From contig OZ243976.1 in NCBI GenBank assembly GCA_965214795.1, positions 2,852,001 through 2,916,000 of the forward strand: a stretch of DNA of 64,000 bases. Reading direction: 5' to 3'. This stretch comes from JAJDXW01 sp965214795 (GTDB taxonomy: Bacteria; Pseudomonadota; Gammaproteobacteria; HK1). The notes beneath the pieces are model-generated. The model saw only the letters and a list, made by a program, of their open reading frames with translations, was not told the origin of the DNA and ran no database searches. Of the stretch, positions 15,546 to 24,199 are shown piece by piece; position 1 is the stretch's first letter; the number at the start of each line of letters is the position of its first letter. A program made the translations under genes and the position numbers.

Positions 15546-16574
15546 ATGAAGTTCGTCGACGAGGCGATCATCCGCGTCGAGGCCGGTGACGGCGGAAGCG
15601 GCTGCACCAGCTTCCGTCGCGAGAAGTTCGAGCCGCGGGGCGGTCCCGACGGTGGCGACGGCGGCGACGGCGGGAGTGTGCTGCTCGAGGCCGATTCCGG
15701 GCTCAACACGCTGGTGGATTTCCGCCACCGGCGGCGTTTCCGGGCCGGGAGGGGGGAGAACGGGCGCGGGCGCAACTGCCGCGGGGCCGGCGGAGCGGAT
15801 CTGGTCCTCAGCGTCCCGGTCGGCACCGCGGTGTTCGCAACCGGGACCGGCGAACGGATCGGCGAGCTGATGGTTGCGGGCGAACGCCTCGAGGTGGCCC
15901 GGGGCGGCCGCCACGGAGCCGGCAACTTCCGCTTCCGGTCGAGCACGAACCGGGCCCCGCGCCGGTCCACCCCGGGCACCCCCGGCGAGTCCCGGGAGCT
16001 GCGGCTGGAGCTGGGACTCCTGGCTCACGTGGGGTTGCTCGGTCAGCCGAACGCGGGCAAGTCCACCTTTCTTCGCGCCGTGTCCGCGGCCCGCCCGCGG
16101 ATCGCCGACTATCCGTTCACCACCCTGCATCCCCAGCTCGGCGTGGTCTCCGTGGACCCGCTGCGAAGCTTCGTGCTCGCCGACATTCCGGGGATCATCG
16201 AGGGCGCGGCGGAAGGAGCCGGGCTGGGGCTCGCGTTCCTGCGTCACCTCGAGCGCACCCGCCTGCTCCTCCACGTGGTGGACGCCGCCCGCGGCGTGGA
16301 GGCGTCCCTCGCCGACGCCCGTACCGTCGTGGACGAGTTGCGCCGCTACCGGCCCGCGCTCGCGAGCCGCGAACGGTGGGTCGTTCTCAACAAGATGGAC
16401 CTCGTACCGCCGTCCGAACGTGCGGCGCTCCGCGAATCGTTCGTCTCCGGGTTCGGGGAGCCCGTGTACCAGGTGCAAGCGCTCCGGGGCGAAGGGTGCC
16501 GCGAGCTCTGCGCGGAGGCCATGACCTGGCTTGAAGACGTTCCGCAGCAAGGAACCCGGCAAGGAACCCCATGA
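15546..16574 (+). CDS. obgE: GTPase Obg/CgtA
   Basis: A 342-residue P-loop GTPase. The Gly-rich Obg domain occupies residues ~1-158 (MKFVDEAIIRVEAGDGGSG). The G domain follows with G1 GQPNAGKS near 166, switch region DIPGIIEGA and NKMD as G4. The acidic C-terminal tail seen in E. coli (390 residues) is absent, as in several relatives. Obg proteins associate with the 50S subunit and take part in ribosome assembly and stress responses. It overlaps proB by 4 bp (ATGA). Confidence 0.96.
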   Translation: MKFVDEAIIRVEAGDGGSGCTSFRREKFEPRGGPDGGDGGDGGSVLLEADSGLNTLVDFRHRRRFRAGRGENGRGRNCRGAGGADLVLSVPVGTAVFATGTGERIGELMVAGERLEVARGGRHGAGNFRFRSSTNRAPRRSTPGTPGESRELRLELGLLAHVGLLGQPNAGKSTFLRAVSAARPRIADYPFTTLHPQLGVVSVDPLRSFVLADIPGIIEGAAEGAGLGLAFLRHLERTRLLLHVVDAARGVEASLADARTVVDELRRYRPALASRERWVVLNKMDLVPPSERAALRESFVSGFGEPVYQVQALRGEGCRELCAEAMTWLEDVPQQGTRQGTP

Positions 16575-17677
16575 CCACCCGCATCGTGGTGAAGATCGGG
16601 AGCTCCCTCATCACCAGCGAGGGCAGGGGGCTGGACACGGATGCGATCGGCGACTGGGCGGCCCAGATCGCCGCGAACGTCGGGCGCGGACACCGGGTCG
16701 TCCTCGTATCCTCCGGAGCCATCGCGGAAGGAATGCGGCGACTCGGATGGCGCCGCCGCCCGAGCGCCCTCCACGAGCTGCAGGCTGCCGCCGCGATGGG
16801 GCAGATGGGCCTCGCCCGGGCGTGGGAGGTCGGCTTTCGCCCCCATGACCTCCACGCCGCCCAGATGCTCTTCACCCACGATGACTTCTCCCACCGCGGC
16901 CGCTACCTCAACGCCCGGACGAGCCTTCGCACGCTCCTCGATCTCGGGGTGGTTCCCATCGTGAACGAAAACGACAGCGTGGCCACCGACGAGATCCGTC
17001 TCGGGGACAACGACACCCTCGCCGGACTCGTCGCGAACCTGATGGAAGCCGACGAGCTGCACCTGCTGACCGACCGGAGCGGGCTTCATACCGCGGACCC
17101 CGCGGTCGACCCCGAGGCGAAGCCCGTGCGCCGGGCCGATGCGAGCGACCCGGCCCTCGATCGGATGGCGGGCCCGGGGGGCACCTGGGGCCGTGGAGGC
17201 ATGATCACCAAGCTGGCCGCCGCGCGGCTGGCCGCCCGTTCCGGCACGGCCACCTTGATCGTTTCCGGTCATGAGCCCGGCGTGCTCACCCGCCTCGCCG
17301 CCGGGGAGGCGCTCGGAACCCGGCTCGCTCCGGACACCGCGCCACTCGCCGCTCGCAAACGCTGGCTCGCGGGGCAGGTCCAGGTCTCCGGCTGCCTGGT
17401 GATCGACGACGGAGCGGTCCGCGTGCTGCGCGAGTCGGGCCGCAGCCTGCTTCCGGTGGGGGTAACGGGGGTCGAAGGGCGGTTTGCGCGCGGGGAGATC
17501 GTGTCCTGCGTGGACCGCGACGGGCGCGAGGTCGCGCGCGGGCTGGTCAACTATGGAGCGGACGAATCGCGTTCCATCATGGGACGCCCGAGTGGCTCGA
17601 TCGCCGAGCGGCTAGGCTATGCTCACGAGCCGGAACTCATCCACCGTGACAACCTGGTGCTGGTCGGTGTCGGGTGA
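16571..17677 (+). CDS. proB: Glutamate 5-kinase
   Basis: A 368-residue amino-acid kinase. KIGSSLIT binds phosphate near the N-terminus, followed by VSSGAIAEGM and VPIVNENDSVATDE. The C-terminal ~100 residues form a PUA domain (GCLVIDDGAVRVLRESGRSLLPVGVTGVEG). It phosphorylates glutamate in the first step of proline synthesis and is normally feedback-inhibited by proline. It is coupled to obgE by an overlapping start. No proA is adjacent. It is convergent with rpsT. Confidence 0.97.
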   Translation: MTTRIVVKIGSSLITSEGRGLDTDAIGDWAAQIAANVGRGHRVVLVSSGAIAEGMRRLGWRRRPSALHELQAAAAMGQMGLARAWEVGFRPHDLHAAQMLFTHDDFSHRGRYLNARTSLRTLLDLGVVPIVNENDSVATDEIRLGDNDTLAGLVANLMEADELHLLTDRSGLHTADPAVDPEAKPVRRADASDPALDRMAGPGGTWGRGGMITKLAAARLAARSGTATLIVSGHEPGVLTRLAAGEALGTRLAPDTAPLAARKRWLAGQVQVSGCLVIDDGAVRVLRESGRSLLPVGVTGVEGRFARGEIVSCVDRDGREVARGLVNYGADESRSIMGRPSGSIAERLGYAHEPELIHRDNLVLVGVG

Positions 17678-17683
17678 ACGCGC

Positions 17684-17947
17684 TCATGCGATGGCGCGTA
17701 TGCGGGCGTTCAACCGCCCCTTGTGACGGGCCGCCTTGTTCCGGTGAATGAGGCCCCGTCCGGCCGCCCGGTCAATGGCGGGGACCGCGTCCCGGTACGC
17801 CGCCGCGGCCGCGTCCCGGTCTCCGGCCCGAATCGCACGCACTACTTTCTTGATGGCCGTACGGAACCGCGATCGGGCGGACTGGTTGCGCCGCCGCCGC
17901 ACTTCGTTCTGCCGCCCGCGCTTCCTCGCTTGTGCTGAATTGGCCAC
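17684..17947 (-). CDS. rpsT: 30S ribosomal protein S20
   Basis: An 87-residue basic protein, starting at GTG 17947: ANSAQARKRGRQNEVRRRRN, then TAIKKVVRAI and GLIHRNKAARHKGRLNARI, all typical of S20. The start is non-ATG and has only a weak ribosome-binding site (a GGGG about 12 bases upstream). This recalls the UUG start and autogenous translational control of E. coli rpsT, though such control here is inference. It is divergent from murJ, the conserved rpsT/murJ-ribF-lspA arrangement. Confidence 0.96.
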   Translation of the reverse strand: MANSAQARKRGRQNEVRRRRNQSARSRFRTAIKKVVRAIRAGDRDAAAAAYRDAVPAIDRAAGRGLIHRNKAARHKGRLNARIRAIA

Positions 17948-17986
17948 GGCGTTGGAATGCCCCGTCTGATCCGCGTTCAGCCGGCG

Positions 17987-18016
17987 ATTATCGCGCGCCG
18001 GGCCCGCTCCGATCAA
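17987..18016 (-). promoter_or_regulatory. Sigma-70-type promoter for rpsT
   Basis: On the minus strand TTGATC (18016-18011) and GATAAT (17992-17987) are 18 bases apart. They would start transcription about 33 bases before the rpsT GTG. The region is shared with the divergent murJ leader. Confidence 0.6.
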
Positions 18017-18065
18017 CCTCCCCCCGTGCCCACCGTTCAGGCTCATCTCCAGATTGGAAAGGACT

Positions 18066-19631
18066 GTGACCGCTCCGAAGATGCTCCGGACCGTCTTCTC
18101 GACCGGAGCGGGAACCCTGGTATCCCGGGTGCTCGGCCTCGCGCGGGACGTCGTCATCGCGTCCGCGTTCGGGGCCGGCGCGAGCGCGGACACGTTCTTC
18201 GTCGCCTTCCGCATCCCGAACTTCTTTCGCCGCCTGTTCGGGGAGGGGGCGTTCTCGCACGCGTTCGTCCCGGTGCTCGGCGAATACCGGGCAACGCGCG
18301 GCGAGGACGAGGTTCGGGACCTCGTCGGCCACGTGGCCGGGGCCTTGGGCGCCGTGCTGCTCGCGGTCACCGCGGTGGGTATGCTCGCTGCCCCCGGGCT
18401 GGTCTATTTCTTCGCCTCCGGCTTCGCCGGGGAGCCGGGCCAGGCCGACCTCGCGGGCTCGCTGCTTCGCCTGACCTTTCCCTATCTCCTCTTCATCTCG
18501 CTGACCGCGTTCGCGGGCGGGATCCTCAACACCTGGGGCCGCTTCGGGATCCCCGCGATCACGCCGAGCCTGCTCAACATCGCGCTCATCGCGGCCGCGA
18601 TCGTGCTTGCCCCACGCTTCGACGAACCCGTCACGGCCCTCGCGTGGGGGGTGCTCGCCGGCGGCGCGGCCCAGCTCGCGTTCCAGCTTCCGTTCCTGTG
18701 GCGCATCGGGATGCTCGTCCGGCCGCGGCTGCGGCTCGCCCACGAAGGGGTGCGCCGCATCGTTCGACTCATCGTGCCCGCGGTGCTGGGCGTTTCCGTC
18801 GCCCAGGTGAACCTCCTCGTCGACACGCAGTTCGCATCGTATCTCGCCACCGGCAGCATCTCGTGGCTCTACTACTCCGACCGGCTCATGGAGTTCCCCC
18901 TCGGGGTGTTCGGGATCGCGCTCGCCACCGTCGCGCTCCCGAACCTCGCGGCCCGCCATGCGGAGAACGATACGGACGGATTCCAGGCGACGCTCGACTG
19001 GGCCCTGCGACTCGTTCTCGTCATCGCGGTTCCCGCCGCCCTGGGGCTCGCCCTCCTCGCGATACCGATGATCGCCACCGTGTTCCAGTACGGCGAATTC
19101 GGAGCGCACGCGGTCCGCATGTCGGCTCTCAGCCTCTCCGCCTATGCTTCGGGGCTCATCGCGTTCGTGGCCGTCAAGGTGCTCGCGGCCGGATTCCACT
19201 CCCGCCAGGAGATGCGCACCCCGGTCCGCATCGCGGTGATCGCGATGGCCGCGAACGTGGTGTTCAACCTGCTGCTCATCGGCCCCCTGGCCCACGCGGG
19301 CCTCGCGCTCGCGAGTTCCCTCGCGGCGTGGCTGAACGCCGCGCTGCTGCTGAGGAGCCTTCGCGGGCGCGGCGTCTATCGGCCGCGGCCCGGGTGGACG
19401 AGGCTGCTCGCCCAGGCGGGTTTCGCCGCGGCCGCCCTGACCCTGGTTCTCGTCTGGCTCCAGGGATCGGCCGAAGACTGGATGGACCGCGGCGGTCTCG
19501 GGCGCGCGGCGATGCTCGGCGGCCTCGTGGCGGCCGGCGCGATCACGTGGTTCGGAGCACTCGCGGCGAGTGGCCTGCGGCCCCGTCACATCCTGCGGCC
19601 GATGACCGGACACGTGCCGCCGTCCGTATAA
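18066..19631 (+). CDS. murJ: Lipid II flippase MurJ
   Basis: A polytopic protein of 521 residues from GTG 18066; a TTG at 18054 and an ATG at 18081 are alternatives. VSRVLGLARDVVIASAFGAGASADTFFVAFRIPNFFRRLFGEGAFSHAFVP carries the conserved charged residues of the MOP-superfamily flippase cavity. About 14 helices follow. MurJ moves the peptidoglycan precursor lipid II across the inner membrane and is essential. It is followed by ribF and lspA and lies opposite rpsT, as in many gammaproteobacteria. Confidence 0.96.
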   Translation: MTAPKMLRTVFSTGAGTLVSRVLGLARDVVIASAFGAGASADTFFVAFRIPNFFRRLFGEGAFSHAFVPVLGEYRATRGEDEVRDLVGHVAGALGAVLLAVTAVGMLAAPGLVYFFASGFAGEPGQADLAGSLLRLTFPYLLFISLTAFAGGILNTWGRFGIPAITPSLLNIALIAAAIVLAPRFDEPVTALAWGVLAGGAAQLAFQLPFLWRIGMLVRPRLRLAHEGVRRIVRLIVPAVLGVSVAQVNLLVDTQFASYLATGSISWLYYSDRLMEFPLGVFGIALATVALPNLAARHAENDTDGFQATLDWALRLVLVIAVPAALGLALLAIPMIATVFQYGEFGAHAVRMSALSLSAYASGLIAFVAVKVLAAGFHSRQEMRTPVRIAVIAMAANVVFNLLLIGPLAHAGLALASSLAAWLNAALLLRSLRGRGVYRPRPGWTRLLAQAGFAAAALTLVLVWLQGSAEDWMDRGGLGRAAMLGGLVAAGAITWFGALAASGLRPRHILRPMTGHVPPSV

Positions 19632-19747
19632 TCCCGGGGCAACCCAGGGCCTCCGGCCGGTCCGGCCGACGCGCCGGACGGGAACGAACGGCTCCCGCGA
19701 ACGCGGGGGGTCCCGTACCCGGTCGGCCGCAACGGAGCGAACGCGTC

Positions 19748-20689
19748 TTGGAGCTCATCCGCGGCCTGCACAACCTTCGCCCCCGTCACCGCGGATGCGT
19801 GCTCACCATCGGCGTATTCGATGGCGTGCACGTCGGGCACCGGGCGCTGCTCGAGCGCCTCGCGGTGCTCGGAGAGGATTTCAACCTTCCCTCGATGCTC
19901 ATGGTCTTCGAACCGCATCCGCAGGAAGTGCTCGACTACCTGGTGACCCCGGCCCGCATCACCGGGTTCCGGGAGAAGATGCTGGCCCTGCGGTCGACCC
20001 CGGTCGATCGGGTGCTCTGCGTGCGCTTCGACGAGCAGTTCGCCGCGATCCCGGCCCGGGCGTTCATCGAGGACCTGCTGGCCGCCAAGCTCGGCGCTCG
20101 GCATCTCGTCGTCGGCGACGATTTCCGTTTCGGACATCAGGCGGAGGGCGACATCGAGCTGCTGCGCGCCGCCGCGCCGGCCCACGGATTCAAAATCCAT
20201 CGCCGCGACACCTACCGGATCGAGGGCGACCGGGTCAGCAGCACCCGGATCCGCAACATGCTCGCGGTCGGATGGCTCGATGCGGTGGTCCCGCTGCTCG
20301 GACGGCGCTTCAGCGTCTCCGGGCGGGTCCGTCACGGGCGTCACCTCGGGGCCGGCCTCGGGTTTCCCACCGCCAACTTCGCCCTTCGCCGGCCGGTATG
20401 TCCGATCTCCGGGGTGTTCACTGTCGGCGTGCGGCTGGAGGGCGGGGACACCACGCTTCCCGGCGTCGCCAACGTCGGCATCCGGCCGACGGTGGGAGGG
20501 ACCGAACGCCGGCTCGAAGTGCACGTGCTCGGCTTCTCCGGGGACCTCTACGGCCGCTATGCGGAGGTCGAGTTCTTCTCGAGGCTGCGCGAGGAGCGGC
20601 GCTTCGAATCCCTCGGTGCGCTCCGTGACCGGATCGCTCTCGACGTGCAGTCCGCGCGCGAGTTCTTCGCCGCCCAGATGCTGGGTTGA
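19748..20689 (+). CDS. ribF: Bifunctional riboflavin kinase/FAD synthetase
   Basis: A TTG start gives 313 residues, the usual length. The N-terminal FAD synthetase domain contains TIGVFDGVHVGHRALL (nucleotidyltransferase motif) and VVGDDFRFG. The C-terminal riboflavin kinase domain contains GRHLGAGLGFPTANF and GVANVGIRPTVGG. It converts riboflavin to FMN and then FAD. A GGAG about ten bases upstream supports the TTG. I saw no FMN riboswitch in the 116-bp gap after murJ. Confidence 0.95.
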   Translation: MELIRGLHNLRPRHRGCVLTIGVFDGVHVGHRALLERLAVLGEDFNLPSMLMVFEPHPQEVLDYLVTPARITGFREKMLALRSTPVDRVLCVRFDEQFAAIPARAFIEDLLAAKLGARHLVVGDDFRFGHQAEGDIELLRAAAPAHGFKIHRRDTYRIEGDRVSSTRIRNMLAVGWLDAVVPLLGRRFSVSGRVRHGRHLGAGLGFPTANFALRRPVCPISGVFTVGVRLEGGDTTLPGVANVGIRPTVGGTERRLEVHVLGFSGDLYGRYAEVEFFSRLREERRFESLGALRDRIALDVQSAREFFAAQMLG

Positions 20690-20693
20690 CGAG

Positions 20694-21212
20694 TTGTCCG
20701 CCGGGACGCGGTGGCGCGCGTTTGCGGCTTGGCTGGCCGGGGCCGTGGGGCTGGCGGCGGTCGATCAGCTTACCAAGGCGTGGGCGCTCGCGACCCTGAA
20801 GACGGTGGTCGCGATCGGGCCGTCGCTGAACTTCGTCCTGGTGCACAACCCCGGGGCGGCGTTCGGGTTCCTTTCCCAGGCGGGCGGTTGGCAGCGATGG
20901 TTCTTCATCGCCGCCGGGTTCGCGATCGGGGGGTTCGTCACCGGGTGGCTGTGGCGGGCTGTACGATCGGGGCGCCGGTGGCTCTCGGCCGGACTCGCCC
21001 TCGTGCTCGGCGGCGCGCTCGGAAACCTCTGGGACCGGATCGCCCGGGGAGCGGTGGTGGACTTCATCGACGTGTACTACGGGCGCTTCCACTGGCCGGC
21101 ATTCAACCTGGCCGACGCGGCGATTTCGGTGGGCGCCGCGATCCTGATCCTCGCCTCGTTCTTCGGCGTTGCGAAGAACGGCACCGAGCGCCATACCCGC
21201 CATACCCGATAG
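20694..21212 (+). CDS. lspA: Lipoprotein signal peptidase
   Basis: A TTG start 5 bp after ribF gives 172 residues with four membrane helices. The catalytic aspartates are in GNLWDRIARGAVVDFIDVYY and FNLADAAISVGA, and VHNPGAAFGFL is the conserved periplasmic motif. LspA removes the signal peptide of prolipoproteins after lipid attachment. The ribF-lspA linkage is standard. The C-terminus is short, basic and His-rich (ERHTRHTR). Confidence 0.95.
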   Translation: MSAGTRWRAFAAWLAGAVGLAAVDQLTKAWALATLKTVVAIGPSLNFVLVHNPGAAFGFLSQAGGWQRWFFIAAGFAIGGFVTGWLWRAVRSGRRWLSAGLALVLGGALGNLWDRIARGAVVDFIDVYYGRFHWPAFNLADAAISVGAAILILASFFGVAKNGTERHTRHTR

Positions 21213-21325
21213 GAGGGATCCCCGGGCCGGGAGCGCCTCCGGCCCGTCACCGGGCCCGCCCGGCGGGAACGACGGCGGCGTTTTCGACCGGCTTCCGGCA
21301 CAGGGTCGGGGCGGCATCCGTTCCG

Positions 21326-21331
21326 TATAAT
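21326..21331 (+). promoter_or_regulatory. -10 box for tRNA-Thr
   Basis: A perfect TATAAT lies 12 bp before the tRNA, so transcription would begin about 5 bases before its first nucleotide. No good -35 hexamer is visible 16-18 bases upstream. Confidence 0.55.
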
Positions 21332-21342
21332 GGCGGCCGGAG

Positions 21343-21418
21343 GCCGGTGTAGCTCAGTCGGCAGAGCAACTGATTCGTAATCAGTAGGTCGGTGGTTCGA
21401 ATCCACTCACCGGCACCA
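21343..21418 (+). tRNA. tRNA-Thr(CGT)
   Basis: Seventy-six bases with acceptor GCCGGTG/CACCGGC, D-arm AGCTC...GAGC, anticodon stem ACTGA/TCAGT with loop TTCGTAA (anticodon CGT, reading ACG) and T-arm GGTGG-TTCGAAT-CCACT. CCA is encoded at 21416-21418. A 15-bp piece of its T-arm recurs 142 bp downstream. Confidence 0.97.
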
Positions 21419-21528
21419 TAAGAACAATGAGTTACGGGGTCGGTCGGTACCGCGGGACTGCCTTCGCGTTTATAACCCATTGATTCACAGAAGAAGAATT
21501 CCCGTAACGGGATGATTCATCACCGGCG

Positions 21529-21543
21529 GGTCGGTGGTTCGAA
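21529..21543 (+). repeat. Duplicated T-arm fragment of tRNA-Thr
   Basis: The 15 bases ggtcggtggttcgaa repeat positions 21387-21401 of tRNA-Thr exactly and are followed by a diverged continuation (cccggttcgccggcc) that still resembles a T-arm and acceptor. The copy cannot form a full tRNA. Such 3' tRNA fragments are typical scars of tRNA-targeted integration, but only about 110 bp separate the two copies and I see no integrase, so this is a hint only. Confidence 0.55.
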
Positions 21544-21666
21544 CCCGGTTCGCCGGCCCGGAAGACCCACAACTCGTTGATGAGAAAGGGCCATTTCTTC
21601 GGAATGACTACCGTCTCCGCAGGTTCCGAGGTGCGGTGAAGAAACGAGGCCGGGAATCGATTCGCA

Positions 21667-23160
21667 ATGGCTGACTTCGACGTGATCGTGGTGGGGGCGG
21701 GGAACGCCGCGCTCGCCGCCGCCAACTCCGCCCGCGAGGAAGGCGCGGACCGGGTCGTCGTGCTCGAGAAGGCGCCCGAGCCGGAGCGGGGCGGAAACAC
21801 CTGGTTCAGCGGCGGGCTGCTGCGAATCGCATTCGGGTCGCCGCGCGCCCTCGAGCCCCTGCTGCCGGACATCGAAACCCGGCTCCCCGGTTTCTTCGAC
21901 AACGTAGAGCCCTACACCGAAGAAGACTTCCTGTCGGACCTGCGCAGGGTGACCGCCGATCGGACGGACCCGGTGCTCGCGCGAATCCTCGTCGGCAACT
22001 CCTTCGAGACCATCCGGTGGATGCACGATGCCGGCGGAATACCGATGGAGGCGGCGGTCACCCTCGCCGGCATCCGGGTGGGCAACCGGGTGAAGTTCCA
22101 GAAGGGGGCCATTGTCCGCGCCCGTCAGGAGGGGGTGGGGCTCTCCCGGAGCTGGTTCGCGCGGACGCAATCGAACGGCATCGAGATCCGCTACGAGACC
22201 GGAGCGCTCGACCTCGTCCGGGACCGCCGCGGCCGCATCGCCGGCGTCCGGGCGCGGACCCCGGCCGGGACCGAGGAGATGAGCGCCGGGGCGGTGATCC
22301 TCGCCTGCGGCGGATTCGAGGCGAATGCCGAGTGGCGGGCCCGGTACCTCGGCGCACCCTGGGACCATGCCAAGGTCCGGGGAACGGCCCACAACCAGGG
22401 CGACGGGCTTCGCATGGCGCTCGCGGCGGGAGCGCTTGCCCGCGGACAGTGGAGCGGACGGCATTCCACCCCGATCAGCAACGAGTGGCCGGACTTTGCC
22501 GACCGCAAGCGGACCGACAAGAGCAACCGTCTGTCCTATCCGTTCGGGGTGATGCTGAATCGGGCGGGGCGCCGGTTCGTGGACGAGGGAGAAGATCTCG
22601 GGCTCTACACGTATGCGAAGTACGGCGGCGAGATCCTGCGTCAGCCGGGCTCGCTCGCCTGGCAGATATTCGACCGGAAGACGACCCACCTGCTGGAGCC
22701 CCGCTACCGTACGAGCGACCCGATCACCGCGGACACCCTCGAGGGACTGGTCGCGCAGCTCGACATCGGCGACCGCGGGCAGGCCCTCCGCACCCTCGCG
22801 GCCTACAACGAGGCGGCGGGCGATCCTGCCGGTTTCGACCCGGTATCCCTCGACGGGCTCGGCACCTCCGGAATCGATCCACCGAAGTCGAACTGGGCTT
22901 TGCGGCTCGACGATCCCCCCTTTTCCGCCTATTCGGCCACCGGGGGAATCACCTTCACGTTCGGAGGACTTGCGATCGACGAGCATGCCCGGGTGCTCGG
23001 AACGGACTGGCGCCCGATGCCGGGGCTCTACACCTGCGGCGAAATGGTCGGTGGGCTCTTCCACTTCAACTACCCGGGCGGGACCGGCCTGGTATCCGGC
23101 GCGGTGTTCGGCCGAATCGCAGGACGGTCCGCCGTGCGCGACAGTCGAGATGCACGGTGA
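21667..23160 (+). CDS. FAD-dependent tricarballylate dehydrogenase-like protein
   Basis: A 497-residue flavoprotein of the succinate dehydrogenase/fumarate reductase flavoprotein superfamily. VIVVGAGNAALAAANSARE binds ADP, GGNTWFSGGLLRIAF is the flavin motif characteristic of TcuA-type tricarballylate dehydrogenases, and ITFTFGGLAIDEHARVLG and GGLFHFNYPGGTGLVSGAVFGR come near the end. TcuA oxidises tricarballylate to cis-aconitate. The electron-transfer partner TcuB and transporter TcuC are not next to it, so the substrate is uncertain. It stands alone between tRNA-Thr and an R3 element. Confidence 0.75.
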   Translation: MADFDVIVVGAGNAALAAANSAREEGADRVVVLEKAPEPERGGNTWFSGGLLRIAFGSPRALEPLLPDIETRLPGFFDNVEPYTEEDFLSDLRRVTADRTDPVLARILVGNSFETIRWMHDAGGIPMEAAVTLAGIRVGNRVKFQKGAIVRARQEGVGLSRSWFARTQSNGIEIRYETGALDLVRDRRGRIAGVRARTPAGTEEMSAGAVILACGGFEANAEWRARYLGAPWDHAKVRGTAHNQGDGLRMALAAGALARGQWSGRHSTPISNEWPDFADRKRTDKSNRLSYPFGVMLNRAGRRFVDEGEDLGLYTYAKYGGEILRQPGSLAWQIFDRKTTHLLEPRYRTSDPITADTLEGLVAQLDIGDRGQALRTLAAYNEAAGDPAGFDPVSLDGLGTSGIDPPKSNWALRLDDPPFSAYSATGGITFTFGGLAIDEHARVLGTDWRPMPGLYTCGEMVGGLFHFNYPGGTGLVSGAVFGRIAGRSAVRDSRDAR

Positions 23161-23259
23161 GCGGTTTCCCGAACGCGCACGCTTCGCCCATCCGACCTGC
23201 CGTCCGTGGCCCGGCGACCGTGAAACGGGCCCGGGCCGTGAATGCAAGCGGCGGCGGCC

Positions 23260-23514
23260 AGGGCTCGTTTTTGCTGTGAAAACAGACCCGGGAGGGCCGT
23301 CTCCGCGACACCGGACCTTTTCATGCGACGGGGTGGCCGGCCCGTCCATGCGTTTTTTGTCCGGCGACGGGTGAACCGGGCCGGTTCGGCAGGCCGTCGG
23401 GGAGCGCATCCGGTCGTCTGCGGGTCGGTCCGCGCCTCATGAAGCGGCCTTCGATCGCACGGCCGGCCGATCCGCACCCGCCCCCGGCACTCGGTCACGA
23501 CAGGAAATGGTCCC
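23260..23514. mobile_element. R3 element copy 1, long form (255 bp)
   Basis: The first ~92 bp (AGGGCTCGTTTTTGCTGTGA... to ...CCCGTCCATGCG) is a module shared, inverted, with 45198-45290. The rest (from TTTTTTGTCCGGCGACGG at 23353) is the core shared with the copies at 29757, 45036 and 62653. The right end, read inward, is GGGACCATTTCCTGTCG and resembles the left end. Flanking 12-mers gcggcggcggcc (23248-23259) and gcggtggcggtg (23515-23526) match at 9 of 12 and may be a decayed target duplication. The element fills most of the gap between the TcuA-like gene and rimP. Confidence 0.75.
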
Positions 23515-23674
23515 GCGGTGGCGGTGCGCAGCGGTTGCTTCGACCCCCTGCCGGGGCTAGACTTCGCGCTCAGGCGGGAAGTGCCCTGTCCGGCGTGCCG
23601 CGCGCCCGGTGAGGCAACGCGGCGCCTCGTGGTGAACGACTGGCGGCGCTGCCGGTTCGGCGGCGCGTGAAGGA

Positions 23675-23700
23675 GTGGGCGATGCGCCCACTTTTTGTTT
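23675..23700 (+). terminator. Stem-loop with T-run in the rimP leader (attenuator-like)
   Basis: A perfect 7-bp stem GTGGGCG (23675-23681) / CGCCCAC (23685-23691) with a three-base loop is followed by TTTTTGTTT. It sits 36 bp upstream of the rimP start, so any transcript of the nusA operon must pass it. Similar hairpins precede rimP-nusA in E. coli and relatives, where NusA levels feed back on the operon. That role here is inference. Confidence 0.75.
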
Positions 23701-23736
23701 GTGGACGGTCTGCGCGGAGGAACACGGCTGACGACC

Positions 23737-24195
23737 ATGATGTCTCCCCGGGAACGGCAGGTCTGCGCTCTCCTGCAGCCTTCGGTCGGCGGGCTCGGTT
23801 ACGAACTGGTGGGAGTCGAGCTGGACCGCTCCGGCGCACGCTCGATCCTGCGGGTGTTCATCGACCGGGACGCCGGAATCACGGTCGGTGACTGCGAGGC
23901 GGCAAGCCGGCAGATTGGAGCGGTCCTCGACGTGGAGGATCCGGTTCCCGAGTCCTACTTTCTCGAGGTCTCGTCGCCGGGGCTCGACCGCCCCCTGCTC
24001 ACCGCCGATCACTTCGAGCGGTTCGCCGGCCATCCGGTTCGGCTGCGCACGACCGAACCGGTGGACGGGCGTCGGGGATGGCGGGGCCGACTCGTCGGAT
24101 GCCGCGAGGGGAACGTCGTGGTCCGGGAGGGCGACGACGAACGGCTCATTCCGCTCGGTCTCGTCGGAAAGGCCAATCTCGTCCCGGAGGTATGA
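23737..24195 (+). CDS. rimP: Ribosome maturation factor RimP
   Basis: From ATG 23737 the protein has 152 residues, the typical size. The N-terminal domain shows GYELVGVELDRSG and LRVFIDRDAGITVGDCEAASRQIGAVLDVEDP, followed by the signature LEVSSPGLDRPLLTADHFERF and the C-terminal SH3-like domain. RimP helps assemble the 30S subunit. A GGAGG lies about 16 bases upstream, rather far, and a TTG at 23695 would lengthen the N-terminus. It is the first gene of the nusA-infB operon. Confidence 0.94.
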   Translation: MMSPRERQVCALLQPSVGGLGYELVGVELDRSGARSILRVFIDRDAGITVGDCEAASRQIGAVLDVEDPVPESYFLEVSSPGLDRPLLTADHFERFAGHPVRLRTTEPVDGRRGWRGRLVGCREGNVVVREGDDERLIPLGLVGKANLVPEV

Positions 24196-24199
24196 GCGG

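Noticed and set aside
19632..19747. FMN riboswitch upstream of ribF
   Set aside because: The gap is only 116 bp and none of the conserved RFN-element blocks could be found.
21529..21560. Second complete tRNA gene after tRNA-Thr
   Set aside because: Only the T-arm region is similar; no D-arm, anticodon arm or matching acceptor stem can be formed.
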